Below are positions 8,369 through 20,488 of a DNA stretch of 62,405 nt, in pieces. The stretch covers positions 1-62,405 of the forward strand of contig PGEI01000006.1 of the NCBI GenBank assembly GCA_002894305.1. Reading direction: 5' to 3'. This stretch comes from Comamonadaceae bacterium CD01 (GTDB lineage Bacteria; Pseudomonadota; Gammaproteobacteria; Burkholderiales; Burkholderiaceae_C). Position 1 is the stretch's first letter. Each line of letters starts with the position of its first letter. The notes below the pieces were generated by a model that saw nothing but the letters and a program-made list of their open reading frames with translations, was not told the origin of the DNA and did no database searches. The translations under genes were made by a program, and so were the position numbers.

Positions 8369-10537
8369 TCAAAAAACCCATTCGGCCGTCACGTCCACCC
8401 GCCGACCTTCGCCGGGGTAGGCCTGCGACGCGCTGGCGCTGGAGACGGCCGAATAGGTGTAGAGCTTGTCGCCCAGGTTGCGCAGCGTCAGGCGGTAGGT
8501 CTGGCTGGGCTGGGGGCTCCAGCTGAGTGCCGCATCCCACACGGTATAGCCGGCGCTGCGGGCGGTGTTGCCGTCATCGGCAAAGCGGCTGCTGACGGCG
8601 CGCGCCCCCAGCGAGGCCTGCCAGCGGCCCATGCCGTTGTGCGTGGTGTAGTGCGCCCACAGGTTGGCGTTGTGGCGCGCCACGTTGAGTGGGCGCTTGC
8701 CCGTCAGGTCCACGCCACCCTTGATCAGTTCGTCATAACGGGCATCCACCAAGGCGTAATTGCCTTCGATGCGCCAGTGCGGCGACAGGCGCAGCGCAGC
8801 GCTCAGCTCCAGGCCTTGCGACGACTGCTCGCCGCCCTGCACCGACTTGGTTTTGTCATCGCGGTCCTGCGTGACGATGTTGCTTTTTTCGATGCGATAG
8901 GCGGCAGCCGTCCACTCGCCCTGGCCCTGCGCCCACTGCTGCTTGATGCCCAGTTCGATCTGGCGCGCCGTGGTCAGCTTGTAGGGGCGGTTGCCCAGGT
9001 TCAGCGTCAGCACGTTGGTGACGGGATCGTGGCCTTGCGAGAACTGGCCGTACAAATGGGTCTGGGCATCGAGCTTGTGCGTCAGGCCCAGACGCCACGC
9101 GGTGCCGCCCAGGTGCTTGCCAAAGGAGTCGGGGCCCACCAAATCATTGCGCTCGAAATTCGTCAGGTCACGGCGAATGCCGGCCAGCAGCAGCCAACGC
9201 TCGCTGAGCGTCCAGGCATCCTCGGCATAGAAGTCGTGCGTCGTCGCCTGGGTGCGCAAGGTGTGCAGCATCGGCGAGGTATTGGGCCAGTAGCCCAGCG
9301 ACGGGTCATGGACACCGATGAGGTCACTGCCGGCGTAGTCGTTGCGGGAGAAGTTGAAGCGGGCCTTGCTCACCTCCCAGCCCAGCACCAGCTTGTGCGC
9401 GCCGGCCTCCAGGGCCGCCTCCAGCCGGTTGCCGGTCTGCACCAGATCGTGCGCGAGCTCCAGATAGTCGCCAAGCTTTATCTGCTGCGTCGCCGGCAGA
9501 TAGCGGTAGGACTCGATGTTGCGCCAGTAGCGGTCGGCCTTGAAGTGGTAGAGCTCGTTGCGTACATGCAGCGCGTCGCTCACTTGGTAGCTGGCGCGCG
9601 CGCGCAGACGCTGGTCTTGAATGTGAATGGCGCTGTCGGCGGTGTTGAAGTTGCGCCCCAGCAGCTCAGGTACAAACTGCCCGCCCAACGTGGGCGCGCC
9701 AAAGTAGCGCGCCGGCCGCTGGTTGCTCACGTCAGCCAGCAGCTCCAGGCGCAGCGCGGCGCTGGGCTGCCAGCGCAGCGTGCTCATCAGCTTGGCGGTG
9801 CTGGCCTGGCTCAGCGGGCGCTCGCCGTCGGTGCGCTGGCCGTAAACGTCAAGGCGGTAGCTCAGCGTCTCGCCCAGCGGGCCGGCCAGGCCCACGCCCA
9901 GGCGGGCCGCGCCGTCGCTGCCGGCGCCGGCCAACACTTCACGCAGCGGCTCGCGCGTGGGCTGTTTGCGCACCGCGTTGACCGTGCCCCCCACGGTGCC
10001 CGTGCCGTAGACGATGGAGGCCGGCCCGCGCAACACCTCGACACGCTCATAGCCCCAGCCGTCGCCCGGATAGGGCGTGGTGCTGGACGCCACGCCCAGG
10101 CGCACGCCGTCCTCGGCAATACCAACCGAGTTGGTGCCGGTAAAGCCGCGCGAGGAAAACGACAGGCTGCTGTAGCTGGTAGCCGACAGCGGCGTCATGC
10201 CCACGGTGCGGCCAATGATGTCGGCCATGCGGCTATCGCCGCGCTCCTGCCAAGTCTGCTCGTCCACAGAGGCCAAGCTGGCCGGCAAATCCTGCGTCGC
10301 AATCCCGGTGCGGCTGCCCGAGGTCGACGGCAGCTGCAGGCCCAGGCCTGCGCTGCGCTCGCCGACGACGCGCATCGCGGGCAGCTCGGACGCTGCGGCG
10401 GCCACGCCAGGCTCGTCGGCATGCGCCAGCGGCGGCGCCAGCAGGCAGGCCAACGCGGCCGCGCCGGCCAACGGGGAATGCAAGGAAAACCGCGGCGCAC
10501 GGCGCGCGGACGAACGTAGAACAGGCAGGCTGGCCAT
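8369..10537 (-). CDS. btuB: TonB-dependent outer-membrane receptor, probable cobalamin receptor
   Basis: 722 residues. A signal peptide ends near residue 41 (PLAHADE), a TonB-box-like segment (MRVVG) follows, then the plug domain (RGFTGTNSVGIAEDGVRL, VEVLRGPASIVYGTGTVGG) and a 22-strand-type barrel ending in aromatic WVF. It is longer than E. coli BtuB (about 600 residues), and the plug looks like siderophore receptors. The AdoCbl riboswitch in its leader and the downstream btuFCD make a B12 or related corrinoid the likely ligand. The start at 10537 puts a good signal peptide at the N-terminus. Confidence 0.87.
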   Translation of the reverse strand: MASLPVLRSSARRAPRFSLHSPLAGAAALACLLAPPLAHADEPGVAAAASELPAMRVVGERSAGLGLQLPSTSGSRTGIATQDLPASLASVDEQTWQERGDSRMADIIGRTVGMTPLSATSYSSLSFSSRGFTGTNSVGIAEDGVRLGVASSTTPYPGDGWGYERVEVLRGPASIVYGTGTVGGTVNAVRKQPTREPLREVLAGAGSDGAARLGVGLAGPLGETLSYRLDVYGQRTDGERPLSQASTAKLMSTLRWQPSAALRLELLADVSNQRPARYFGAPTLGGQFVPELLGRNFNTADSAIHIQDQRLRARASYQVSDALHVRNELYHFKADRYWRNIESYRYLPATQQIKLGDYLELAHDLVQTGNRLEAALEAGAHKLVLGWEVSKARFNFSRNDYAGSDLIGVHDPSLGYWPNTSPMLHTLRTQATTHDFYAEDAWTLSERWLLLAGIRRDLTNFERNDLVGPDSFGKHLGGTAWRLGLTHKLDAQTHLYGQFSQGHDPVTNVLTLNLGNRPYKLTTARQIELGIKQQWAQGQGEWTAAAYRIEKSNIVTQDRDDKTKSVQGGEQSSQGLELSAALRLSPHWRIEGNYALVDARYDELIKGGVDLTGKRPLNVARHNANLWAHYTTHNGMGRWQASLGARAVSSRFADDGNTARSAGYTVWDAALSWSPQPSQTYRLTLRNLGDKLYTYSAVSSASASQAYPGEGRRVDVTAEWVF

Positions 10538-10700
10538 GGACTGACACCCCAGATGCTGCAGCCTGCATCGCCGGTGGTGTGCCATGGCACGCACCAGGCC
10601 GAGGGCCCCAGGCGCGCGCGCCGGCAACCACCGCTGCTCCCCGCAGGCGGCTGTTGCGCATGCCGCAACGCACCGGGACGGGCCCGGCACGGCGGCGCTC

Positions 10701-10938
10701 AACAGGCCGGTATCCGGGCTTGCAGCTGGCGCACATGCCATGGCATTGCGCGCCCCACGCCTCGCCTTCCCGGCGTCGCCGCGCACCTTCTCAGGTCACG
10801 TAAGACGCCAGTGGCCGGCCCGTGCGCGCAAAGCACATGGGCCGATGAAATCGTGGAAATCTGCTGACCGTTGCGGGGGCAGCCAGGGCCTTGCACCCTG
10901 TTCCCGTTGAACCCGGCGCTTACGCGCTCGGGCACCTG
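10701..10938 (-). promoter_or_regulatory. adenosylcobalamin riboswitch
   Basis: Read on the minus strand, the leader shows the conserved cobalamin-element blocks in order: GGTGCCCG, AACGGGAA-N3-GGTGCAAG, CTGCCCCCGCAACGGT, GCCACTG, GGGAAGGCG and the terminal AAGCCCGGATACCGGCC. The spacing is normal and about 160 bases separate it from the btuB start. A TATACT -10-like hexamer at 10952-10957 lies just upstream. Known riboswitches of this class shut down btuB expression when AdoCbl is plentiful. Confidence 0.95.
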
Positions 10939-11031
10939 TTGCAGGGCAGCGAGTATAGCGGCGACCAGCCAGCGCACGAGCTGCGGCAGTCGGATGCGCG
11001 CACCCGCGCAATGTATTTACCGATGCAACAA

Positions 11032-11063
11032 AAAACCCGCATGTCGAGCGAGCATGCGGGTTT
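11032..11063 (-). terminator. intrinsic terminator after tRNA-Gly
   Basis: On the minus strand AAACCCGCATG pairs with CATGCGGGTTT around a 9-base loop and runs into TTTTTTG. It begins about 32 bases after the tRNA 3' end. Confidence 0.85.
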
Positions 11064-11094
11064 GATGGTCGTGGCAGGCCGTGAAGCAGCCTGT

Positions 11095-11168
11095 TGGAGC
11101 GGGTGAAGGGAATCGAACCCTCGTATGAAGCTTGGGAAGCTGCCGTTCTACCATTGAACTACACCCGC
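11095..11168 (-). tRNA. tRNA-Gly (anticodon CCC)
   Basis: A 74-base cloverleaf with encoded CCA. The acceptor stem GCGGGTG pairs with CACCCGC. The D-arm is GTTCAATGGTAGAAC, the anticodon loop is TTCCCAA (CCC) and the T-arm contains GGTTCGATTCC. The sequence closely parallels E. coli glyU. There is one C-T mismatch at the second anticodon-stem pair. Confidence 0.95.
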
Positions 11169-11178
11169 GAAGCCTTGC

Positions 11179-11220
11179 ATTATAGGTGTCGACTGCGCCT
11201 GCGGCTGCCAAATCTATAAT
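11179..11220. promoter_or_regulatory. divergent promoter region of tRNA-Gly and alaS
   Basis: A TATAAT on the minus strand (11184-11179) lies 10 bases upstream of the tRNA-Gly 5' end. A second TATAAT on the plus strand (11215-11220) lies about 80 bases before the alaS ATG. The -35 elements are not clear, so only the -10 calls carry weight. Confidence 0.5.
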
Positions 11221-11298
11221 GGCCGGTTGATTTTTCCACGGGTGGCGCGCGCGTTCTCAAGTGACTTCGCGACGTGCCGTTCGTAGCCGCATAACACC

Positions 11299-13926
<2,628 letters not shown>

Positions 13927-13948
13927 GGCAAGCGCCGGAATTGCCGGC

Positions 13949-13969
13949 CCCGGGGCTTGGCGCCCCGGG
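13949..13969 (+). other. GC-rich stem-loop after alaS
   Basis: CCCGGGGC and GCCCCGGG form a perfect 8-bp stem around a 5-base loop, 23 bases past the alaS stop. There is no U-tract, so it may be a weak terminator or a 3'-end-stabilising hairpin. Confidence 0.5.
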
Positions 13970-14321
13970 TCTGCCTGGACTTGAAGTCCAACTTCAGATG
14001 AGGACTTGAGCACTGCCGTGGACAGCACACCTGCTGGCACGCGAGAAAGCAAACGGTGCGCGCGCCGCAGCGCCTCGCGTTGCCGCGAAGGTGCACGCCG
14101 CACGCGAAGCGCTGGCCCAGCATGACGGGTTGATGGCGCAGCGCGCCACGGGCCATGCGCAAGCAACACGACGTGCTTGGCAGCACGCCAGGCCATCCAT
14201 GCCGCAGCGAACGGGCTGCAGGGTGCGTTGGTGCAGCTTCTCGCGGCAGACCACCCGCCAATCGAACACCTCAGCGCAGCGCTTGTTTAGGGCCCAAGGC
14301 CAAACGCCCCTGGAAAAGAAA
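13970..14321. other. intergenic region without a supported gene
   Basis: About 350 bases between the alaS stem-loop and the tRNA-Pro terminator. Open frames here lack ribosome-binding sites and recognisable protein sequence. No RNA gene, repeat or promoter could be supported. Confidence 0.6.
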
Positions 14322-14353
14322 AACGGGCTACTGCATTTCTGCTGTAACCCGTT
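14322..14353 (-). terminator. intrinsic terminator after tRNA-Pro(GGG)
   Basis: On the minus strand AACGGGTTAC pairs with GTAGCCCGTT (one T-G wobble) and is followed by TTTCTTTTCC. It sits 19 bases after the tRNA and probably ends the whole thrS-to-tRNA-Pro transcript. Confidence 0.75.
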
Positions 14354-14371
14354 GATTTCATTGAGAAAAAA

Positions 14372-14448
14372 TGGTCGGCGTGGCGGGATTCGAACTCGCG
14401 ACCCCTTGCACCCCATGCAAGTGCGCTACCAGGCTGCGCTACACGCCG
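14372..14448 (-). tRNA. tRNA-Pro (anticodon GGG)
   Basis: A 77-base cloverleaf with encoded CCA. It starts CGGCGTG and pairs with CACGCCG. The D-arm is GCGCAGCCTGGTAGCGC, the anticodon loop is ATGGGGT (GGG) and the T-arm is GAGTTCGAATC. It lies 27 bases downstream of the merR gene, so it may be cut from the operon transcript. A TACAAT-like -10 lies between the two. Confidence 0.95.
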
Positions 14449-14475
14449 ACAAGACTTAGATTGTATAGCGGAAAA

Positions 14476-14880
14476 TCACTCGAAAAACAAAAGCGACCTG
14501 ATTTCTTCCAGCTCTCTGCGCAGTTCGGCCGAGTCCAGCGCCAAGGGTGTGCGTTCTGCCATGTTCGCCGCATCGAGGGCCGCGTCGCCGCCCTGCTCGT
14601 GCCCGGCGCCCGGCTCCTGGTCGACCTCCTGCAGGCGGTTGCGCGCGCCGCTGATCGTGAAGCCCTGCTCGTAGAGCAGGTCCCGGATGCGGCGAATCAT
14701 CAAGACCTCGTGGTGCTGGTAGTAGCGCCGGTTGCCGCGGCGCTTCATCGGGCGCAGTTGGGTGAATTCCTGCTCCCAGTAGCGCAGCACGTGGGGCTTG
14801 ACCGCGCACAGCTGGGCGACCTCGCCGATGGTGAAGTAGCGCTTGGCAGGAATGGGAGGCAGCACCGGGTGGGTCGTCAT
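14476..14880 (-). CDS. MerR family transcriptional regulator
   Basis: 134 residues. The N-terminal winged helix shows FTIGEVAQLCAVKPHVLRYWEQEF and RRGNRRYYQHHEV, the classic MerR DNA-binding domain. There are no Cys residues for metal binding in the short C-terminal tail, which is rich in Glu and Ala. This gene conventionally follows ihfA in betaproteobacteria. It starts about 80 bases after ihfA. The effector is unknown. Confidence 0.9.
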   Translation of the reverse strand: MTTHPVLPPIPAKRYFTIGEVAQLCAVKPHVLRYWEQEFTQLRPMKRRGNRRYYQHHEVLMIRRIRDLLYEQGFTISGARNRLQEVDQEPGAGHEQGGDAALDAANMAERTPLALDSAELRRELEEIRSLLFFE

Positions 14881-14962
14881 CGTCGTGCAGGGGCAGGCGC
14901 AACAAAACGTTGAAGGTTAGCGCAGACCCGGGCAATCGCCAAACCCGGCGCACCCATATGCA

Positions 14963-15322
14963 TCACTCGTCCGACAGGCCTTGCTGGATCTGCTCCTTGA
15001 GTTTGTTGCTGGCGTGGAAGGTGACCACGCGGCGCGCCTGGATGGGGATGGATTCACCTGTGCGCGGGTTGCGCCCGGGGCGCGACGCCTTGGTGCGGAT
15101 CTGGAAGTTGCCGAAACCCGAGAGCTTGACATCCTCGCCAGCGGCAAGGCTGCGCACGATCAGGTCGAAGAAGGCATCGACCATGTCCTTGGATTCACGC
15201 TTGTTCAGGCCGATGTGGTCAAACAGCAACTCGGCCAGCTGCGCCTTGGTCAGCGTGGGGGTCTCCAGGCTTTCCACGGCCAGCTCGATGCTCTGCGGTG
15301 CAGACTCTCGTTCCTGGGTCAT
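14963..15322 (-). CDS. ihfA: integration host factor subunit alpha
   Basis: 119 residues. An N-terminal extension of about 20 residues precedes the HU/IHF fold ([20 protein letters not shown]), and the DNA-bending arm carries [20 protein letters not shown]. It pairs with IHF-beta to bend DNA in transcription, replication and recombination. The ATG overlaps the pheT stop (ATGA), the same pheT-ihfA coupling as in E. coli. Confidence 0.97.
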   Translation of the reverse strand: MTQERESAPQSIELAVESLETPTLTKAQLAELLFDHIGLNKRESKDMVDAFFDLIVRSLAAGEDVKLSGFGNFQIRTKASRPGRNPRTGESIPIQARRVVTFHASNKLKEQIQQGLSDE

Positions 15323-17763
15323 CGCAACCTCGCCTGCGTTTGTGCGGCCAGTGCCTGCAGCACGCGGGCCATGGCCGACTCGATTTCGGTGTCGGTCAGC
15401 GCGTTGTCGTCGCTGCCCAGCGTCAGGCGCAGAGCGAGGCTTTTCTCGCCCTGGGCCAGCGCGCCGGCGGGCGCCGTCTCACCATCGCGCAGCGGGCGCG
15501 GGCGGAACACGTCGAACAGCACGCACGAGCGCAGCAGCTCTGCCGGCAACGCGCTGCTGGCCGCCTGCACGACCTGGTCGTGCGTGATGCGCTCTGCCAC
15601 GACGACGGCGATGTCGCGCTCGACCAGTTGGCGCCGCGCCACTGGGCGCGCCGCCGGCACGTTGCGCGCCAGCACGGCGTCCATTTCCAGCTCGAACAGC
15701 ACGGGCGCCGACGGCAGGCTCCAGGTCTGGCACCAGCGCGGATGCAGCTCGCCGATGAAGCCAATGGCCTTGCCGTCAAGCAGCACGCGCGCGCAGCGCC
15801 CCGGGTGCAGCGCCGGGTGTTCCGCCGGCTCGAATACCGGCAGCAAAGGCGCCAGCAGCGCCTGGACGTCACCCTTGGCGTCGTAGAAGTCAACGGCGGT
15901 GTCCGGGCGGCCCCATTGCAGCTGGTCGACCGCGCCATGGGCAAGGCCGGCCACGCGCAGCGGCTGGCGGTAGCCCTGGACGGTGGTGTCGCTGTCGGGC
16001 ACGCTGGCGTCGCGCAGGAAGACGCGGCCAATCTCGAACACGCGCACGCGGGGAGCCTTGCGATCCAGGTTGAATTTCAGCACCTGCAGCAGCGAGCCGA
16101 TCAACGTCGAGCGCATCACGCTCAAGTGGCTGGCAATCGGGTTGAGCAGGCGGATCGGGTCAGCGTTGTCGGCCAGCTCGCGCTCCCAGCGCTCGTCGAC
16201 GAAGCTGAAGTTGATCGTCTCCTGGTAACCCAGTGCGGCCAGCGCGCGGCGCACCGCAAACGGGCTGCGGCGCGACTCGGCGCGCAGGCGCGGCGTGATT
16301 GGCGCAAGCGGCGGCGTGGTCGGCAGGCGGTTGTAGCCGATGACGCGGGCCACTTCCTCGATCAGGTCTTCCTCCAGGCGCAGGTCGAAGCGCCAGCTCG
16401 GCGGCGTGACGGTGATCACGCCCTCTTCTTCAGTCAGCGCCAGGCCCAGGCCGGCCAGCGCCTGTGCGCACTGCGCCTGCGTCAGCGGCATGCCGATGAC
16501 CTTGGCCGCGCGTGCCACGCGCAGGCGCACCGGCTCGGCCTGCGGCATGCGCACGCGGGTGTCGTCGATGGCGGCGCAGGCGGTCTCGCCCGTACCGCAG
16601 ATGTCGATGATCAGCTGCGTGATGCGCTCGATGTGCTCCACCGTGCCCTCGGGGTCGACGCCGCGCTCGAAGCGATGGCCGGCGTCGGTCGAGAAATTGA
16701 AGCGGCGCGAGCGCCCGACGATCGCGTCGGGCCACCAGAAGGCGGCCTCGACATAGACGTTGCGCGTGTCGTCGGTGACGGCAGTGGCGTCGCCACCCAT
16801 GATGCCGGCCAGCGACTCGACCTGGGCGGAATCGGCAATCACGCCGACCTGCTCGTCCAGCGTGACTGTGTTGCCGTTGAGCAGCTTGAGCGTCTCGCCC
16901 GCGCGGCCCCAGCGCACCTGCAGGCCGCCGTGGATCCTGTCCAGGTCAAAAATATGCGACGGCCGGCCCAGCTCGAACATCACATAGTTGGAGATGTCGA
17001 CCAGCGGCGCGACGCTGCGCTGGCCACAGCGCGCCAGGCGGTCGACCATCCACTGCGGCGTAGCCGCGCGCGGGTTGATGGCGCGCACCACGCGGCCGGA
17101 AAAGCGCCCGCACAGGTCGGGCGCCTCGATGCGCACTGGAACGGTCTCGTTCAGCGTGGCGGGCACCGGCGCAAACTCCAGCACCTTCAGCGGCGCGCCG
17201 GTCAGCGCCGACAGCTCGCGCGCAATGCCGTAGACGCTCAGGCAATGCGCCAGGTTGGGCGTGAGCTTGAGGGTAAACAGCGTGTCGTCCAGCTGCAGGT
17301 GCTCGCGGATGTCCTGGCCCAGCGGCGCAGGATGCGCCAGCTCCAGCAGGCCGCCGTGGTCTTCGGAAAGGCGCAGCTCGCGCGCCGAGCACAGCATGCC
17401 AAAGCTCTCTACGCCGCGTAGCTTGCCCACCTTGATGAGGAAGGGCTTGCCGTCCTCGCCGGGCGGCAGCTCGGCGCCCACCAGCGCGCACGGAACCTTG
17501 ATGCCAACACGCGCATTGGGCGCGCCGCAGACGATGGTGAGCAGCGCACCCTGCCCCACGTCGACCTGGCACACGCGCAGGCGGTCGGCGTTGGGGTGCT
17601 GAACGGCGTCCTTGATCTCGCCGACGACGATCTTGGTGAACGCCGGCGCCACGGGCGCCAGCTCTTCGACCTCCAGGCCGGCCATGGTCAGGGTGTCGGC
17701 CAGCTCCTGGGTGGTCAGGGGCGGGTTGCAGAATTCGCGCAACCAGGATTCGGGGAATTGCAT
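15319..17763 (-). CDS. pheT: phenylalanine--tRNA ligase beta subunit
   Basis: 814 residues. An N-terminal tRNA-binding domain (residues about 39-150, [26 protein letters not shown] in pattern) is followed by the B3/B4 editing domain, B5 and a C-terminal ferredoxin-fold anticodon-binding domain ending in QARLR. It forms the alpha2-beta2 PheRS with PheS and edits Tyr-tRNA(Phe). It begins 107 bases after pheS. The gap contains a short AACGCCCA direct repeat. Confidence 0.98.
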   Translation of the reverse strand: MQFPESWLREFCNPPLTTQELADTLTMAGLEVEELAPVAPAFTKIVVGEIKDAVQHPNADRLRVCQVDVGQGALLTIVCGAPNARVGIKVPCALVGAELPPGEDGKPFLIKVGKLRGVESFGMLCSARELRLSEDHGGLLELAHPAPLGQDIREHLQLDDTLFTLKLTPNLAHCLSVYGIARELSALTGAPLKVLEFAPVPATLNETVPVRIEAPDLCGRFSGRVVRAINPRAATPQWMVDRLARCGQRSVAPLVDISNYVMFELGRPSHIFDLDRIHGGLQVRWGRAGETLKLLNGNTVTLDEQVGVIADSAQVESLAGIMGGDATAVTDDTRNVYVEAAFWWPDAIVGRSRRFNFSTDAGHRFERGVDPEGTVEHIERITQLIIDICGTGETACAAIDDTRVRMPQAEPVRLRVARAAKVIGMPLTQAQCAQALAGLGLALTEEEGVITVTPPSWRFDLRLEEDLIEEVARVIGYNRLPTTPPLAPITPRLRAESRRSPFAVRRALAALGYQETINFSFVDERWERELADNADPIRLLNPIASHLSVMRSTLIGSLLQVLKFNLDRKAPRVRVFEIGRVFLRDASVPDSDTTVQGYRQPLRVAGLAHGAVDQLQWGRPDTAVDFYDAKGDVQALLAPLLPVFEPAEHPALHPGRCARVLLDGKAIGFIGELHPRWCQTWSLPSAPVLFELEMDAVLARNVPAARPVARRQLVERDIAVVVAERITHDQVVQAASSALPAELLRSCVLFDVFRPRPLRDGETAPAGALAQGEKSLALRLTLGSDDNALTDTEIESAMARVLQALAAQTQARLR

Positions 17764-17870
17764 TTTTGTGGCTCAGCGTTGGGCGTTGGACGATGGGCGT
17801 TGTGCGTGCGGATGCGCGTCGGCCGGGGAGCGGTGCACCTGGCACGGCGCCGGCCGAGCGGCCGCAGCCA

Positions 17871-18923
17871 TCAACGGAACTGCGACAGAAAGCGGATGTC
17901 GCCGTCAAAGAACAGGCGCAAATCGTTCACGCCATAGCGCAGCATCGTCAGGCGATCCGGCCCCATGCCGAAGGCAAAGCCGATGAAGCGCTCCGGATCC
18001 AGCCCCATGTTGCGCACCACGTTGGGGTGCACCTGGCCGCTGCCGGCCACCTCCAGCCACCGGCCGGCCAGCGGGCCGCTGGCGAACTGGATGTCGATCT
18101 CGGCGCTGGGCTCGGTGAACGGGAAGAAGCTGGGGCGAAAGCGCAGCACCAGGTCGCCGCTCTCGAAGAACGTCTTGCAAAAATCGGTGAAGACGACCTT
18201 CAAGTCCTTGAAGCTGATGTTCTCGCCGATCCACAGTCCCTCGCATTGATGGAACATCGGTGAATGCGTGGCGTCCGAGTCCACACGGTAGGTGCGTCCG
18301 GGCGCGATCACGCGGATCTCGGGCATGGACTGGCCGGCGTCGATGCGGTCGCGGTATTTTTTTACGTGCTGCACCGCATGGCGGATCTGCATTGGGCTGG
18401 TATGCGTTCGCAGCACGTGCGGCGCCTCGGCGCTGCCACCGTCGACGTAGAAGGTGTCGTGCATCGAGCGCGCCGGGTGGTTCTCTGGCGTGTTGAGCGC
18501 GGTGAAGTTGAACCAGTCGGTCTCGATCTCGGGGCCGTCGGCCACCTCAAAGCCCATCGACCCGAAAATCCCCTCGATGCGTTCGAGCGTGAGCGACACC
18601 GGGTGCAGGCCGCCCATGCCGCGCTGACGCCCGGGCAGAGTCACGTCCAGCGCCTCGGCCTGCAGCTGCAGTTGCAGTTGCGCCTGCGCCAACTGCTCGC
18701 GGCGAGCGGTCAATGCAGCCTCGATGGCCTGCTTGGCCAGGTTGATCGCGGCGCCGCGCGTCTTCTTCTCGTCGACGCTCAGCTGCGCCATGCCCTTCAT
18801 CAGTTCGGTGATGCGGCCCGACTTGCCGAGAAACTGCGCCTTGGCGTTTTCCAGATCGGCCGCCGTGGCACAGGCTGCAAAGGCATCGCGCGCACCCGCG
18901 ACCAGGGTATCCAACTCGTTCAT
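17871..18923 (-). CDS. pheS: phenylalanine--tRNA ligase alpha subunit
   Basis: 350 residues. An N-terminal coiled-coil region is followed by the class II catalytic domain with [11 protein letters not shown] (motif region), [10 protein letters not shown] and the C-terminal [17 protein letters not shown]. It lies directly after an intrinsic-terminator-like hairpin, whose downstream edge is about 10 bases before the ATG. Its expression may therefore be uncoupled from rplT. Confidence 0.98.
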   Translation of the reverse strand: MNELDTLVAGARDAFAACATAADLENAKAQFLGKSGRITELMKGMAQLSVDEKKTRGAAINLAKQAIEAALTARREQLAQAQLQLQLQAEALDVTLPGRQRGMGGLHPVSLTLERIEGIFGSMGFEVADGPEIETDWFNFTALNTPENHPARSMHDTFYVDGGSAEAPHVLRTHTSPMQIRHAVQHVKKYRDRIDAGQSMPEIRVIAPGRTYRVDSDATHSPMFHQCEGLWIGENISFKDLKVVFTDFCKTFFESGDLVLRFRPSFFPFTEPSAEIDIQFASGPLAGRWLEVAGSGQVHPNVVRNMGLDPERFIGFAFGMGPDRLTMLRYGVNDLRLFFDGDIRFLSQFR

Positions 18924-18932
18924 ATTGTTTTG

Positions 18933-18978
18933 CCAAAAGAAACAAGGGCTAGTGCCCTTTCAAGCCCTAGCCCTTGTT
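18933..18978 (-). terminator. intrinsic terminator or attenuator between rplT and pheS
   Basis: On the minus strand AACAAGGGCTAG pairs perfectly with CTAGCCCTTGTT (12 bp, 14-base loop) and is followed at once by TCTTTTGG. It lies between two genes of one operon, so it should reduce pheST-ihfA expression relative to rplT. No Phe-rich leader peptide precedes it. Confidence 0.75.
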
Positions 18979-19026
18979 GTTTGAGCGCTGGGCGACTGCA
19001 ACCGAGTGTAGCCGCCGATCGTGAAC

Positions 19027-19386
19027 TCAAGCAGCCAGCTTGGTCTTGACTTGCTCCACGATGCTGCCAAAGGCAGCCTTGTCGTGCACCGCGAGGTCGG
19101 CCAGCATCTTGCGGTCGATCTCGATGGACGCCTTCTTCAGGCCGTTGGCGAACTGGCTGTAGGTCAGGCCCAGTTCACGGGCAGCGGCGTTGATACGGGC
19201 AATCCACAGCTGACGGAACACGCGCTTCTTGTTGCGACGGTCACGGTAGGCGTATTGCCCGGCCTTCATCACCGCCTGTTTGGCGATGCGAAAGACGTTG
19301 CCGCGGCGACCGCGGAAACCCTTGGCCAGGGCAAGAACCTTTTTGTGACGGGCACGAGCCGTGACACCACGTTTGACGCGAGGCAT
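19027..19386 (-). CDS. rplT: 50S ribosomal protein L20
   Basis: 119 residues, starting [18 protein letters not shown] and ending VKTKLAA, as in typical L20. It binds 23S rRNA early in large-subunit assembly. In E. coli L20 also represses translation of rpmI-rplT. It starts 26 bases after rpmI. Confidence 0.98.
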   Translation of the reverse strand: MPRVKRGVTARARHKKVLALAKGFRGRRGNVFRIAKQAVMKAGQYAYRDRRNKKRVFRQLWIARINAAARELGLTYSQFANGLKKASIEIDRKMLADLAVHDKAAFGSIVEQVKTKLAA

Positions 19387-19412
19387 ATGTTTTCTCCTTG
19401 TTCGTCAGTGAA

Positions 19413-19616
19413 TTACAGGCCGGCCATGGGCAGCATCTTGGCGATGGAGCCCATATCGCCGTCATGCACGGTCGTGATGCCGCGCAATTGGCGCTTGTTC
19501 TTGGTGGTCTTCTTGGTCAGGATGTGACGCTTGAAGGCCTGACCGCGCTTGACGGTGCCGCCCGGACGAACGCGAAAACGCTTCTTCGCGCTGCTCTTGG
19601 TTTTCATTTTGGGCAT
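19413..19616 (-). CDS. rpmI: 50S ribosomal protein L35
   Basis: 67 residues, highly basic, beginning [16 protein letters not shown] with the usual [19 protein letters not shown] stretch. AACAGGAG precedes the ATG. A 184-bp gap with a GGGAC-GAAA-GTCCC hairpin separates it from infC. The equivalent E. coli region holds the L20 translational operator, but no such fold can be confirmed here. Confidence 0.97.
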   Translation of the reverse strand: MPKMKTKSSAKKRFRVRPGGTVKRGQAFKRHILTKKTTKNKRQLRGITTVHDGDMGSIAKMLPMAGL

Positions 19617-19800
19617 GTGAATGCTCCTGTTACCTTGTGCCCGTCAGGCGTTTGCACAACCTCTGTGCAACCTTCGCTGGCCTGCGGGTCACTTTTGAAC
19701 GCGCCGCGGGACTTTCGTCCCTTGGCGCGTGCGGCAGCGCTTGCGCACTGCCTGTTGGCAACTGTCAACCACAAGGGCCGCCAGCCGCCACATGGGGGCA

Positions 19801-20403
19801 TCAGGCCGCGCTGGGAGGCGCGTCTTCTGCTGCGGGTTTGCTGCTATTGCCCGTCACCTTCTTGCGCGCCGGCGCGATCATCATGATCATCTGGCGGCCC
19901 TCCAGCTTGGGGAACTGCTCGACCTGGATGCTGTCGGCCAGCTCGTCGCGCAGGCGGTTGAGCAGCGCCAGACCCAATTCCTGGTGCGTGATCTCGCGTC
20001 CGCGAAAGCGCAGCGTGACCTTGATCTTGTTGCCGTCGGCGAGAAAGCGGCGGATGTTGCGCAGCTTGATGTTGTAGTCGCCGTCGTCGGTGCCAGGGCG
20101 GAACTTGACTTCCTTGATCTCGATGACCGTCTGCTTGGCCTTGGCCTCGGCCGCGCGCTTTTGCTCCTGGTACTTGAACTTGCCATAGTCCATCAGGCGG
20201 CAGACCGGCGGATGGGCAGTGGCGGCAATCTCCACCAGGTCGACGTCCATGTCACCCGCCATGCGCAAGGCCTCTTGCAGGCTGACGATGCCCAGTGGCT
20301 CGTTCTCCGGACCCGACAAGCGCAGCTCGGGCGCCGTGATTTCACGGTTCAGGCGGTGTTTGCGTTCTTCGCGATGGCGACGATCTCGAAATTCGGTAGC
20401 GAT
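19801..20403 (-). CDS. infC: translation initiation factor IF-3, with ATC start codon
   Basis: 200 residues: IF3 N-domain ([28 protein letters not shown]), linker and C-domain ([33 protein letters not shown]). No ATG lies at the right place. The conserved N-terminus ([12 protein letters not shown]) begins at an ATC codon at 20403-20401, six bases after the Shine-Dalgarno-like GAGGGTGA. The upstream TTG at 20418 overlaps that site and is less likely. Non-AUG starts (AUU in E. coli) let IF3 repress its own translation. The gene lies about 85 bases after thrS. Confidence 0.93.
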   Translation of the reverse strand: MATEFRDRRHREERKHRLNREITAPELRLSGPENEPLGIVSLQEALRMAGDMDVDLVEIAATAHPPVCRLMDYGKFKYQEQKRAAEAKAKQTVIEIKEVKFRPGTDDGDYNIKLRNIRRFLADGNKIKVTLRFRGREITHQELGLALLNRLRDELADSIQVEQFPKLEGRQMIMMIAPARKKVTGNSSKPAAEDAPPSAA

Positions 20404-20488
20404 GGTTCTCACCCTCAATCAATAAAACCACGAAGCGTGGCAGCTCACGCACGCGTGCGCGCTCTCAAGCCGATCAAGATGGCAATCC

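Noticed and set aside
8369-10537. Ferric siderophore receptor call for the TonB-dependent protein
   Set aside because: The plug resembles siderophore receptors, but the AdoCbl riboswitch in its leader and the downstream transporter favour a corrinoid ligand.
14372-14448. tRNA-Pro(GGG) and tRNA-Pro(TGG) similarity as attL/attR of an island
   Set aside because: Shared bases are those expected of isoacceptor tRNAs, both genes are complete, and 42 kb of housekeeping genes lie between them.
18979-19026. pheM-like Phe leader peptide before pheS
   Set aside because: Only one possible Phe codon, no start codon with a ribosome-binding site, and no alternative antiterminator pairing were found.
19763-19768. 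TTGACA (minus strand) as a promoter between infC and rpmI
   Set aside because: No -10-like hexamer lies at 16-18 bases.
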